64,000 nt of DNA from an uncultured Lachnospiraceae bacterium (GTDB lineage Bacteria > Bacillota > Clostridia > Lachnospirales > Lachnospiraceae): positions 1 through 64,000 of the forward strand of contig CAJTPM010000011.1 in the NCBI GenBank assembly GCA_910578085.1, written 5' to 3'. Under the pieces are notes generated by a model. The model saw only the letters and a list, made by a program, of their open reading frames with translations. It did not search any database and was not told where the DNA came from. Shown here piece after piece: positions 27,571 to 34,265 of the stretch (position 1 is its first letter; every line of letters starts with the position of its first letter). The translations under genes and the position numbers were made by a program.

Positions 27571-27774
27571 ATGTATCAGGAAATTGATCTGGACCAAATA
27601 GATTTAGACAGGAAGCCGCCGACAGAAGAACCGGCTCGTCAGTATTATTTTATGGCTAAATGCCGGGAATGGGTTCGGGAATTTGAACGGAAAAACGGAC
27701 GTCGCCCGTTCGCGTTTACTCAAACATTCGGGTGTCCAATGGTTATTGTAACACGGATTTGCCGAAAGCCTTGA
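27571..27774 (+). pseudogene. miaB: miaB, N-terminal fragment cut by prophage insertion
   Basis: The start at 27571 gives MYQEIDLDQIDLD...EEPARQYYFMAKCREWVREF...FTQTFGC, which matches the N-terminus of Clostridial MiaB up to the first conserved Cys of the UPF0004 domain (normally TFGCQMN). After ...TFGC the reading changes to PMVIVTRICRKP and stops at 27774, and phage genes follow. MiaB is the radical-SAM methylthiotransferase that makes ms2i6A37 in tRNA. The remaining roughly 400 codons, with the CxxxCxxC cluster, should lie beyond the right prophage end, outside the window. Confidence 0.8.
27725..27750 (+). mobile_element. Predicted attL of the prophage in miaB
   Basis: The chromosome-to-phage junction is inferred to lie at the codons after TFGC of miaB (about 27733-27742, around TCGGGTGTCCAATGG). 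A serine integrase needs only a short (2-bp) crossover core. The exact core cannot be fixed without attR or an uninterrupted miaB. Confidence 0.55.
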
Positions 27775-27812
27775 TTTTACTAGCGATTTCGGGCATCAAA
27801 AAAGGTGCGAGA

Positions 27813-27956
27813 ATGGGAGAAAATCTATCAAAAGAATCATTACAACAGGCGATTGAGGAAAACAGGGTGCTTGTTCTTCCGGCAAGGATAGGGCAAACAG
27901 TGTATCATTATCATTTGACCTGTTTTTTTGGAGGTAATCAGCGTGAAATTTGTTAG
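27813..27956 (+). CDS. Small phage protein (47 aa)
   Basis: ATG at 27813 with AAAGG about 8 nt upstream. The sequence MGENLSKESLQQAIEENRVLVLPARIGQTVYHYHLTCFFGG... resembles short phage proteins that carry a VLPxxIGxTVY strand. It ends 14 nt inside the next gene, consistent with a small operon in the cargo region between the attachment site and the integrase. Function unknown. Confidence 0.5.
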   Translation: MGENLSKESLQQAIEENRVLVLPARIGQTVYHYHLTCFFGGNQREIC

Positions 27957-28407
27957 CAATGCAAAATTCGGCATCCCTGTAGAGGATGGAACAATCTTTA
28001 GGGCAAAATCCGGCAGCGTTGAAATATCAATCCATCGGATAACAAATTGTGATGGATGGTTTTTGAACTGTAAGGCGTTAGGGTATTGGGATAAAGAATT
28101 AGAAAGCGATTCTCTGATGGCGGCAATCAAGGAATCAAAAGGAATAATTGAAAAGCGCATGGAATCCATACAAAAGCGCATAAAAGAAATATACGAAACT
28201 CCGATAGAGATAGCGAGGTATCAAATGGCTGATACATGTAGGGATTGCAAAAATTTTTTAACAGATGGAGAAGCAAGGGGCTTGTGCGGCCTTAAATGCA
28301 AGCCCTTCGAAGCAAAAAGCTTTTTATACTGGATGAATAACGCTTTTTATGGTTCAAGAAAAGCCTGTAAGAAATTCATCAAGAAAGAGGTAATACAGAA
28401 TGAATGA
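27943..28407 (+). CDS. Cys-rich phage hypothetical protein (154 aa)
   Basis: A GTG start with GGAGG exactly 8 nt upstream decides the N-terminus (MKFVSNAKFGIPVEDG). The central region is helical (ESKGIIEKRMESIQKRIKEIYE), and the C-terminal part carries a probable metal-binding set (CRDCKNF...GLCGLKCKPF...KACKKF). It lies between the attachment site and the integrase, on the strand opposite to the integrase, a usual place for lysogenic-conversion cargo. No family recognised. Confidence 0.6.
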   Translation: MKFVSNAKFGIPVEDGTIFRAKSGSVEISIHRITNCDGWFLNCKALGYWDKELESDSLMAAIKESKGIIEKRMESIQKRIKEIYETPIEIARYQMADTCRDCKNFLTDGEARGLCGLKCKPFEAKSFLYWMNNAFYGSRKACKKFIKKEVIQNE

Positions 28408-28570
28408 TAAATCAAAGTATTATTCCAGAAATCCAGAAATAGAAAAATTCCAGAAAAAATATATATGCGATTGTGAAAGGTACATTAGAAAGATTCTAAA
28501 GAAAAGGGCGAAAAACAGGATAAGAAATAAATCAGCCGGGGATGCTCCCCCGGCTTTAAAAATATTTTGA
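28400..28570 (+). CDS. Small basic phage protein (56 aa)
   Basis: The ATG at 28400 overlaps the preceding stop by 8 nt and has AAAGAGG 8 nt upstream. The product MNDKSKYYSRNPEIEKFQKKYICDCERYIRKILKKRAKNR... is strongly basic. Its last 12 codons coincide with a terminator-like hairpin. Function unknown. Confidence 0.5.
   Translation: MNDKSKYYSRNPEIEKFQKKYICDCERYIRKILKKRAKNRIRNKSAGDAPPALKIF
28534..28567. terminator. Bidirectional terminator between cargo genes and integrase
   Basis: AGCCGGGG, loop ATGCT, CCCCGGCT is followed by a TTTAAAAATATTTT stretch. It sits between the convergent cargo operon and the integrase gene and could serve both strands. Confidence 0.65.
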
Positions 28571-28576
28571 AGCACA

Positions 28577-30301
28577 TCATTCCTTATAGTTGAACCGATG
28601 CACAAGCCCGGATTTGAACGTGATGGCTTCGATGCGCCCGGCCCGGATGTCTATTCGTTCTATTGTGGCAGATATTAAATCTTTCATGACATCCGCATCA
28701 CACTTACAAGCCAATTCCTCAAAATCAATTTCCTTTTTACTCAAAATGCGCTGATTCACTATGAAAGCGGATGCCTTTTTCATGAATGAGGTATTGAGCG
28801 CATCGGGGCGGATGCCGGAATCGTCCATGCTTTTTTCAATGGCCGCCTGTACCCCTTTCAGATTCTTTTCTAATTCCTCTTTTTTGGTTATATAGATCTG
28901 CTGCGATATGGCAGCAGAATCAAAAAGGTATAAGTCTAAAAGCCGCTGCAAGGCGTTTTTCAGCTTTTCTTCCTCTTGCTGCAATATTTCGATGTCGAAT
29001 CCGCCGGAATCGCCGTCCGTGGTGTCCTGTGCGCCTAAATCCGGCACAAAATCCGGGCCGGCGGTATTGGCATAGCCCAACGCTTTCAAAGTGTCCTGTA
29101 TGCCCTTAGAATCAATCCCGGCAACCTCTGAAAAGCACTTCCCGGACAATAATGCCTTTTCGATGGATTCCGCCGTGTATGGCCCGCCCTTGCGCTGCAA
29201 GCGCACGAAGTTAGCAATGTAGTTAAACACAAAGGGGCCTAGCACAACATCGGACACTCCAAGAGCCGGACAATCACGCATCCCTGTAGCACGGTTGCAA
29301 CGGTAGGCAGACGGCCGCCATCCGCTTGACCGTTCCTTGTCTTTGTTCGATGAAAAGCCGCCGCCGCAATCCGCACATTTCAAAACCCCGGCGAATACAT
29401 GAACATACCGCCGGGGGCGGAATTTCGCCGTGTCCTTTGTCGCTTTGTTCGCATCCATTATCTTATTGCATTTTTCCCATTGTTCTTCTGATACAATCGC
29501 CGGATGGTTATTCGGCACAACAATCCACTCAGATTCAGCTTTCAATGCTCCCCTTGCTGATTCCCTGTAATTGTAGCGGTATGTGCCTTTATAGAACGGA
29601 TTGCGGATAATGTCGCATACCGTTTTTGATGTCCATTCTCCGCCCCGTTTTGTCTTGATGTTATTGTTATTCAGCATCCGGCAAATCTGCAAGCATGACT
29701 TGACTTCTTCGTACTTGTCATAAATAAAATGGATTGTTACCGATTCCGCATCGTCAATCACTGGATATTTCGCTTCTTCGCTCCATCTATAGCCTAGCGG
29801 CATCCTTGCGCCGTTCCACAACCCTTTAGCCGCCCGATCAAGCATTATCCCGGTGACACGTTCGGAAGTCAGCTTGCGCTCCAATTCCGCAAATATGAGG
29901 ATGATTTTCAGCATGGCTTCCCCCATAGCTGAAGATGTGTCGAATTGTTCATTTTTTGAAACGAATGTAACACGGTGCTTTTTCAATTCCTCATACATCC
30001 CGGCAAAATCTAACAGATTCCGGGATATGCGGTCAATCTTCCATACGCAAACATGGGTAAATTCTCCCCGGCGGATTTTCGCCATCATCCTTTGATATGC
30101 CGGCCTATCCGTATTTTTCCCGGAATACCCGGCATCCTCAAATATTTCCACATCATCAATATTCAAAGCATATTTACAATAGTTTATCAATTCCTGTTTC
30201 TGGAAAGGAAGCGAATCCTTGTCAATCTGATAGAGCGTTGAAACCCGGACATATAAAGCCGCTTTCAGCTTCCGATTTCCGTATAGTTTGGCAAATTCCA
30301 T
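28577..30301 (-). CDS. int: Large serine recombinase (phage integrase)
   Basis: The start at 30301 (GAAAGGA 11 nt upstream on the minus strand) gives a 574-residue protein. The N-terminal resolvase domain is KAALYVRVSTLYQIDKDSLPFQ with the catalytic Ser in RVS, followed by EDAGYSGKNTDRPAYQRM and KIDRISRN. The recombinase domain is PLGYRWSEEAKYPVI...WTSKTVCDIIRNPFYKGTYRY. A zinc ribbon follows (LKCADCGGGF...YRCNRATGMRDCPALG), then a coiled coil near residues 440-500. It integrates and excises the prophage between attP and the miaB attB. It reads towards attL. Confidence 0.95.
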   Translation of the reverse strand: MEFAKLYGNRKLKAALYVRVSTLYQIDKDSLPFQKQELINYCKYALNIDDVEIFEDAGYSGKNTDRPAYQRMMAKIRRGEFTHVCVWKIDRISRNLLDFAGMYEELKKHRVTFVSKNEQFDTSSAMGEAMLKIILIFAELERKLTSERVTGIMLDRAAKGLWNGARMPLGYRWSEEAKYPVIDDAESVTIHFIYDKYEEVKSCLQICRMLNNNNIKTKRGGEWTSKTVCDIIRNPFYKGTYRYNYRESARGALKAESEWIVVPNNHPAIVSEEQWEKCNKIMDANKATKDTAKFRPRRYVHVFAGVLKCADCGGGFSSNKDKERSSGWRPSAYRCNRATGMRDCPALGVSDVVLGPFVFNYIANFVRLQRKGGPYTAESIEKALLSGKCFSEVAGIDSKGIQDTLKALGYANTAGPDFVPDLGAQDTTDGDSGGFDIEILQQEEEKLKNALQRLLDLYLFDSAAISQQIYITKKEELEKNLKGVQAAIEKSMDDSGIRPDALNTSFMKKASAFIVNQRILSKKEIDFEELACKCDADVMKDLISATIERIDIRAGRIEAITFKSGLVHRFNYKE

Positions 30302-30367
30302 ATTATAGCAAGTCCTTTCTGAAAAATACTGCAAATTAGGTAAAAATGGGTACAAAAAAGAAAGCCT

Positions 30368-30396
30368 TTGATTTTTCCGGCTTTCCATGCTATAAT
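30368..30396 (+). promoter_or_regulatory. Promoter of the predicted small RNA
   Basis: TTGATT (30368-30373), 17-bp spacer, TATAAT (30391-30396). The predicted transcription start is 30402-30404, and no open frame follows. It is divergent from the integrase start 67 bp away. Confidence 0.75.
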
Positions 30397-30401
30397 ATGA
30401 G

Positions 30402-30492
30402 TGTCTAGGTCATACTGCGGCATGGGAAACCGTGTCAAGGTATATCTATCCTATACCGCCCTTGTTGGTAGCAAGGGCGGTATTATTTATTT
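30402..30492 (+). ncRNA. Predicted phage trans-acting small RNA (about 90 nt)
   Basis: A consensus promoter and a perfect intrinsic terminator delimit a transcript without a coding frame. Its first bases read UGUCUAGGUCA (30402-30412), the exact reverse complement of the sequence displayed in the loops of two leader hairpins at 32228-32260 and 32782-32815: 10 Watson-Crick pairs with the first, and 11 plus a G-U and an A-U with the second. A small internal hairpin (CGGCAUGGGAAACCG) separates the 5' seed from the terminator stem. This is a single-stranded-seed design typical of regulatory antisense RNA. Prediction only; no known family is claimed. Confidence 0.65.
30453..30492. terminator. Intrinsic terminator of the small RNA
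   Basis: A 12-bp perfect stem ATACCGCCCTTG/CAAGGGCGGTAT with a 7-nt loop is followed by TATTTATTTT on the plus strand. It also lies just behind the stop of the minus-strand membrane-protein gene (30487), so it may act on both strands. Confidence 0.85.
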
Positions 30493-31287
30493 TCTAATTG
30501 TCAGCATATAAGAATTGCCGGATTTTACGGCTATTATCTTTCCTTTTGCTGATAATTCTTTTACAGCTTTTTGTATGTGCGATTTCATTCTTTCATCAAA
30601 CATTCCATACAAATCTTTTTGCATTATGCCATCATTCTGCTTAATAATTTTTAATAAATCTTTTGGAAGTGATTGCACTTTCATTAAAAATTCGTATTCA
30701 TCTGGGCCGCCACAATAAAAAATGTATTCATCATGCAAGTGCGCCTTTACTTCGTCTGGATGTGATGTATAATATTCTAACACTGATTTTAAAAAGTCTA
30801 TATCGGTAAAATCGGCGTTTTCGTATTCCCCGATATATTCCCCCGACATATCACGTTCAATCGGAGAATAAGGATGCTTCGAAGCGGCAGAATAGGCATC
30901 TTCAAAATATCTTTTTCCGGCATCCCCCTTTTCATAGCAGAAATTTTTCCATTCTTCATATTTTGATATTGCTTTTTCCAGTAGCTTAACCCTTTTTGAT
31001 AAGTCGAACATATTATTAAATGCCGATTCCGCTTCGCTGCAAGCATTTTCATACTTGTCCATCAAAGAATCTGCTTTATATGAATAGTGATCCTCAAAAT
31101 CATCATCCTCTTGTATTTCAACATATTTTTTCGATGTTTCAACTGAAATAGATGTTTCTATCACAATCGAATCTTTTTTAGAATCGCTATCCATGGCATT
31201 TGTCTTGTTTACAATTATTCTACCGCTTTTTGCAAGCCATATAATAAAGGCTATAATAGCAATCGCAATAATGGCAACAATCCACAT
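30487..31287 (-). CDS. Membrane-anchored phage protein with C-terminal winged helix
   Basis: The start at 31287 has GGAAAGGAAG 6 nt upstream (the frame extends further 5' without a ribosome site). The 266-residue product begins with a membrane segment (MWIVAIIAIAIIAFIIWLA). It continues with a charged helical region containing KRVKLLEKAISKYEEWKNFCYEKGDAGKRYFEDA and ends in a winged-helix-like domain (LLKIIKQNDGIMQKDLYGMF...IQKAVKELSAKGKIIAVKSGNSYML). Similar proteins often sit beside integrase and repressor genes in Clostridia prophages; roles in lysogeny or exclusion are inference. Confidence 0.65.
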   Translation of the reverse strand: MWIVAIIAIAIIAFIIWLAKSGRIIVNKTNAMDSDSKKDSIVIETSISVETSKKYVEIQEDDDFEDHYSYKADSLMDKYENACSEAESAFNNMFDLSKRVKLLEKAISKYEEWKNFCYEKGDAGKRYFEDAYSAASKHPYSPIERDMSGEYIGEYENADFTDIDFLKSVLEYYTSHPDEVKAHLHDEYIFYCGGPDEYEFLMKVQSLPKDLLKIIKQNDGIMQKDLYGMFDERMKSHIQKAVKELSAKGKIIAVKSGNSYMLTIRK

Positions 31288-31376
31288 ATCACACTTCCTT
31301 TCCTGTTTTTTCCGCATCCCTATATAAAATATATCTTGTGGATTTTCCACAATCTATAGAAAGGGGGATGCGCTAA

Positions 31377-31481
31377 ATGAGTAACGAGGAATTAAAAGCC
31401 ATCATCCACAAGATGATTGATGCAATTTCAGAGAAAAGGCTTCTTGTTATGATTTACACATTCATCAAGTATCTGAAATAG
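31377..31481 (+). CDS. Small phage protein (34 aa)
   Basis: AAAGGGGG stands about 9 nt before the ATG. The product MSNEELKAIIHKMIDAISEKRLLVMIYTFIKYLK resembles short helical proteins common next to repressors in Clostridia prophages. It is read on the strand opposite to both neighbours. Function unknown. Confidence 0.45.
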   Translation: MSNEELKAIIHKMIDAISEKRLLVMIYTFIKYLK

Positions 31482-31518
31482 CATCCCGGCAACAGATGGA
31501 CGGCGGAGCATGGGGCGG

Positions 31519-31884
31519 CTATTCAAGCCCCCTCATGCTATCCGACAACCTATGTATAAATTCCCGGAATAGCTTTTTGCCGTCATCGTCCAGTTTCCAG
31601 TATTCTACAATAAGGCTTCGCACAAAGGCATCACTGGACAGCGATGCGGCGGCTTTTGCAAATTCATCTTCCGTGAAATCCAAGAACATATCGCCCTTGC
31701 CATCCCTTAACCATTCTTCCCGGACATTAAATTCCCGGCAGATAGCAAGAATCATTTGTTCGGTAATACTTCGCTCCCCTTTTTCAATTCTGGATATTGA
31801 TGCGCCAGTCACTCCCAAACGGCTTCCGAAAGATTCTTGGCTTAAATGCAAAGCCTTTCTTATATTAGAAACCCTATTTTTCAT
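31519..31884 (-). CDS. XRE-family phage repressor (CI-like)
   Basis: Start 31884 with AAAGGGGG upstream on the minus strand. The 121-residue protein has an N-terminal helix-turn-helix (VSNIRKALHLSQESFGSRLGVTGASISRIEKGER, residues about 5-40), an EWLRDGKGDMF hinge motif typical of phage XRE repressors, and a short C-terminal helical part (YWKLDDDGKKLFREFIHRL) for oligomerisation. There is no peptidase domain, so induction would not be by LexA-like self-cleavage. Three operators lie in the divergent promoter region next to its start. Confidence 0.88.
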   Translation of the reverse strand: MKNRVSNIRKALHLSQESFGSRLGVTGASISRIEKGERSITEQMILAICREFNVREEWLRDGKGDMFLDFTEDEFAKAAASLSSDAFVRSLIVEYWKLDDDGKKLFREFIHRLSDSMRGLE

Positions 31885-31918
31885 TGATTTACGCCCCCTT
31901 TCTATGACTGATAAGCAC

Positions 31919-32010
31919 ATAATAACAAAAAAACTTACCATAGTCAAGAAAATTTCAAAAAAACTATTGACAAACTTACCAAAGGTAGATATAATCTTAC
32001 CATAGTCAAA
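31919..32010. promoter_or_regulatory. Lysogeny switch: divergent promoters with three operators
   Basis: The rightward promoter has TTGACA at 31967-31972, a 17-bp spacer and TATAAT at 31990-31995. The leftward (repressor) promoter on the minus strand has TTGACT (plus-strand 31942-31947), 17 bp, TATTAT (31919-31924). Three related sites follow the pattern CTTACCAWAGKYA: 31934-31948 covers the -35 box of the repressor promoter, 31975-31989 lies in the spacer of the rightward promoter, and 31996-32010 lies just downstream of its -10 box. Confidence 0.85.
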
Positions 32011-32042
32011 CGAAACAAGACTACGGAAAGGGGGAAATGAAT

Positions 32043-32216
32043 ATGGCGAACACCGAGGAAATCAGAAAGACAATAGCATCCCCGGAAAATGAGGAAGTGG
32101 CGGTTCTGCTTGAATCCTTGGATGAAAATTCCAAAGTGCTTGCTAAAACGTATCTGTCAGCACTTGCGGACAGGCAGCGGCTTGAAAAAAGCAAGGCAGC
32201 ATTGGCGGCGGTATAG
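32043..32216 (+). CDS. Early phage protein, first gene right of the switch (57 aa)
   Basis: The ATG at 32043 has GGAAAGGGGG 8 nt upstream; an ATG at 32037 is too close to it. The product MANTEEIRKTIASPENEEVAVLLESLDENSKVLAKTYLSALADRQRLEKSKAALAAV is wholly helical. By position it could be a Cro-like or anti-repressor function, but there is no helix-turn-helix that I can see. Confidence 0.55.
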   Translation: MANTEEIRKTIASPENEEVAVLLESLDENSKVLAKTYLSALADRQRLEKSKAALAAV

Positions 32217-32227
32217 GATAGCGTATT

Positions 32228-32260
32228 AAATCCCCACGACCTAGACAATCACGGGGATTT
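32228..32260 (+). promoter_or_regulatory. Leader hairpin 1 with CCTAGACA loop
   Basis: AAATCCCC/GGGGATTT (8 bp) encloses a 17-nt loop containing GACCTAGACA. A 23-bp stretch including the loop and the right arm is repeated exactly at 32793-32815. The loop is complementary to the 5' end of the predicted small RNA at 30402. The element lies 21 bp before the ATG of the next gene. Confidence 0.65.
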
Positions 32261-32281
32261 CCCAAAGAGAGGTAGGCATAT

Positions 32282-32479
32282 ATGGGAGAAATCAAAGAAA
32301 ATGATGGTTTTGAACTGCAAAGGACAACATCTATAAGGCGAGAGGATGTAGAAAAGTTTCTGATTGCCATACAGCAGATTGCAAAGCCTTTTGAACTGAA
32401 CAAAAGGCAGCGGGCCATAGTTGACTATGACCCGGAAAGCCCATCGGTAAAGATTCGGTACTTTACTGAAAACGAGTGA
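32282..32479 (+). CDS. Early phage protein with leader hairpin (65 aa)
   Basis: Start 32282, with AGAGAGG about 9 nt upstream and the leader hairpin directly before. MGEIKENDGFELQRTTSIRREDVEKFLIAIQQIAKPFELNKRQRAIVDYDPESPSVKIRYFTENE is small, soluble and mixed alpha/beta. Its 3' end overlaps, tail to tail, a minus-strand gene by 17 bp. Function unknown; it is one of two predicted targets of the small RNA. Confidence 0.55.
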   Translation: MGEIKENDGFELQRTTSIRREDVEKFLIAIQQIAKPFELNKRQRAIVDYDPESPSVKIRYFTENE

Positions 32480-32663
32480 TGAAATCGGACGGAATATGCA
32501 GAACGGATTCTATGGAATCCTTATGTTCCCAAAATACTTCGTATACTTTCGGCTTATTGGCAACGAAGTTACACATAAATGCCGTTCCGTCAAGAATTTC
32601 ATACAGCCTTTCCGATTCTTCATCGGAATAGGAACTAAGGTCAACGATGTATCGTTGGAGCAA
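32463..32663 (-). CDS. Minus-strand phage gene with own promoter (66 aa)
   Basis: A TTG start at 32663 has AGGAAAGGGG 8 nt upstream and a TTGTTT-17-TATAAT promoter at 32715-32743. The product, LQRYIVDLSSYSDEESERLYEILDGTAFMCNFVANKPKVYEVFWEHKDSIESVLHIPSDFITRFQ in parts, reads like a natural small globular protein. It is the only minus-strand gene within the early rightward operon, between the two leader hairpins. Function unknown. Confidence 0.55.
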   Translation of the reverse strand: MLQRYIVDLSSYSDEESERLYEILDGTAFMCNFVANKPKVYEVFWEHKDSIESVLHIPSDFITRFQ

Positions 32664-32714
32664 TTTGCTTTCCCCTTTCCTATGTACTTGGTTGCTGTAA
32701 CAACCTGTAGATAC

Positions 32715-32743
32715 ATTATAGGAGATAGGAAGCTTGAAAACAA
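32715..32743 (-). promoter_or_regulatory. Minus-strand promoter inside the early region
   Basis: On the minus strand TTGTTT, 17-bp spacer, TATAAT. It drives the 66-aa gene and would give a transcript converging on early rightward transcription. Confidence 0.6.
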
Positions 32744-32781
32744 GGCAAATTTGGCAATGACAGAGATATATTTCAGATAAC

Positions 32782-32815
32782 AAATTTCCTGTGACCTAGA
32801 CAATCACGGGGATTT
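32782..32815 (+). promoter_or_regulatory. Leader hairpin 2 with CCTAGACA loop
   Basis: The right part (32793-32815) repeats hairpin 1 exactly. The left arm differs (AAATTTCC in place of AAATCCCC) but still pairs with GGGGATTT through G-U pairs, so the fold is kept despite sequence change. The loop shows UGACCUAGACA, complementary to the small RNA at 30402. It lies 35 bp before the ATG of the next gene. Confidence 0.65.
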
Positions 32816-32850
32816 ACAAAAAGTCTTTATTACGAGAAAGGAAGGGCAAG

Positions 32851-33357
32851 ATGGCAGCAGTACAAAAAATCAGCGTAACCGAAGCCGAAAAGCGTTTTAA
32901 TGCTTTCGGCTTGCCGGACTACAGGCTGCGGAATGTAACCGATCTGAAAGTGGTTTTCGGGCATGATGTCAAGTTGTTAAAAGGCTATTCGGATTTGACG
33001 GCGGAGCAGCAACAACTTTTCGATGCGTTTATCTGCAATTACTATAATTGCGTGGGCATGGGCCTTAAATGCGGATTTGTTCCGAAGTCAATTCATTATG
33101 TGGAGAAAATAACCTATTGCGTATCACGGCCGGCGGACGAATGGAATGAAACGCCATACAAAGAGGTATGCGCCGCAGTATTCAATATCCTTTTGCCGGA
33201 TGGGAAAAAGCGGAGATTCAAGTTTCATAATTTTTACCCGGAGATTCCGGCGGAATATTGGATTGATTCAAGCACGGAAAAATTTCTACGGTTTGACTAT
33301 AAGGATGGCAAGCGGATGGATTGGCTGCATGTTATCGAGCCGGAAAAATGGTATTAG
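32851..33357 (+). CDS. Early phage hypothetical protein with leader hairpin (168 aa)
   Basis: GAAAGGAAGG precedes the ATG. The product starts MAAVQKISVTEAEKRFNAFGLPDYRLRNVTDLKVVFGHDVKLLKGYSDLT and has an aromatic, beta-rich C-terminal half. No catalytic motif recognised. It is the second gene preceded by the repeated hairpin and is followed at once (3 nt) by a DNA methyltransferase gene, so the small RNA could affect both. Confidence 0.6.
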   Translation: MAAVQKISVTEAEKRFNAFGLPDYRLRNVTDLKVVFGHDVKLLKGYSDLTAEQQQLFDAFICNYYNCVGMGLKCGFVPKSIHYVEKITYCVSRPADEWNETPYKEVCAAVFNILLPDGKKRRFKFHNFYPEIPAEYWIDSSTEKFLRFDYKDGKRMDWLHVIEPEKWY

Positions 33358-33360
33358 GAA

Positions 33361-34041
33361 ATGCTTGATTTCGGATTCTACAACATGGACTGCATGGAGG
33401 GTATGCGCCAATTCCCGGATAAATATTTCGATTTGGCAATCGTTGACCCACCATACGGAATAGGGGAATCTGGAAAGAAAAACGGCACAAGAAGCAAATT
33501 AGCTACATCAAAGGATTACCCGGAATTTTACGGCGAGGACAAAGAGCCGCCGGGGCCGGAATACTTTGCGGAGTTATTCCGGGTAAGCAAGAATCAAGTC
33601 GTATGGGGCGCAAATCATTTCATATCCCGGATGCCGTTTGATTCAAGTTGTTGGATTGTGTGGGATAAGGAAACAGGAAACAATGATTTTGCCGATTGCG
33701 AATTGGCTTGGACTTCCTTTTCTACAGCGGTGCGGAAATATACTTTCAGATGGAGCGGAATGCTACAGGGCAACATGAGGGATAAGGAAATCCGTATCCA
33801 TCCAACGCAAAAGCCCGTTGTGCTGTATGAATGGATTTTGCAGAAGTACGCCGTTCCGGGGGCTATCATCCTTGATACCCATGTAGGGAGTGCGTCAAGC
33901 CTTATAGCCTGTACAAAATTGGGATTTCCTTATATTGGCTTTGAAATACATCCGGGATATTACAAAAAGGCGTCGGAACGCCTACAGGCAGAAACGGCGC
34001 AAATTACGATTTTCAATATGGAGGGTGCAAACGGATGGTAA
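33361..34041 (+). CDS. Phage DNA methyltransferase (DPPY type)
   Basis: A 226-residue protein. Motif IV is DLAIVDPPYGIG near residues 24-35, and the SAM-binding motif lies C-terminal: GAIILDTHVGSASSLIA, followed by GFEIHPGYYKKASERL. This order (catalytic motif before the SAM motif) is the beta class of amino-methyltransferases (N6-adenine or N4-cytosine). It is complete in length for a phage orphan enzyme, and no restriction partner is present. Likely role: protecting phage DNA. Confidence 0.88.
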   Translation: MLDFGFYNMDCMEGMRQFPDKYFDLAIVDPPYGIGESGKKNGTRSKLATSKDYPEFYGEDKEPPGPEYFAELFRVSKNQVVWGANHFISRMPFDSSCWIVWDKETGNNDFADCELAWTSFSTAVRKYTFRWSGMLQGNMRDKEIRIHPTQKPVVLYEWILQKYAVPGAIILDTHVGSASSLIACTKLGFPYIGFEIHPGYYKKASERLQAETAQITIFNMEGANGW

Positions 34042-34265
34042 AAGTATACTGCGATATTTGCGGAAAAGAAATCATAAGGGCGAAAGAGGTTTGGAAATTA
34101 TCTCTTTTGTCAAAGCCGGAAAATGTCCGGGTGTCCTACGATGAAAAAGTGGAGGATATGTGCGAATCATGCGCTACAGAAATTCACTGTCACCTGTCCG
34201 CAATGAAAAATGGCCTAAAGCTGAAATTTGACTGTATCCCGGAAACAGGGGGCGGAAATGGATAA
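34035..34265 (+). CDS. Zinc-ribbon phage protein (76 aa)
   Basis: It overlaps the methyltransferase by 7 nt. Two CxxC pairs, VYCDICGKEI and MCESCATEI, frame a short beta region, giving a four-Cys zinc ribbon. Function unknown. Confidence 0.6.
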   Translation: MVKVYCDICGKEIIRAKEVWKLSLLSKPENVRVSYDEKVEDMCESCATEIHCHLSAMKNGLKLKFDCIPETGGGNG

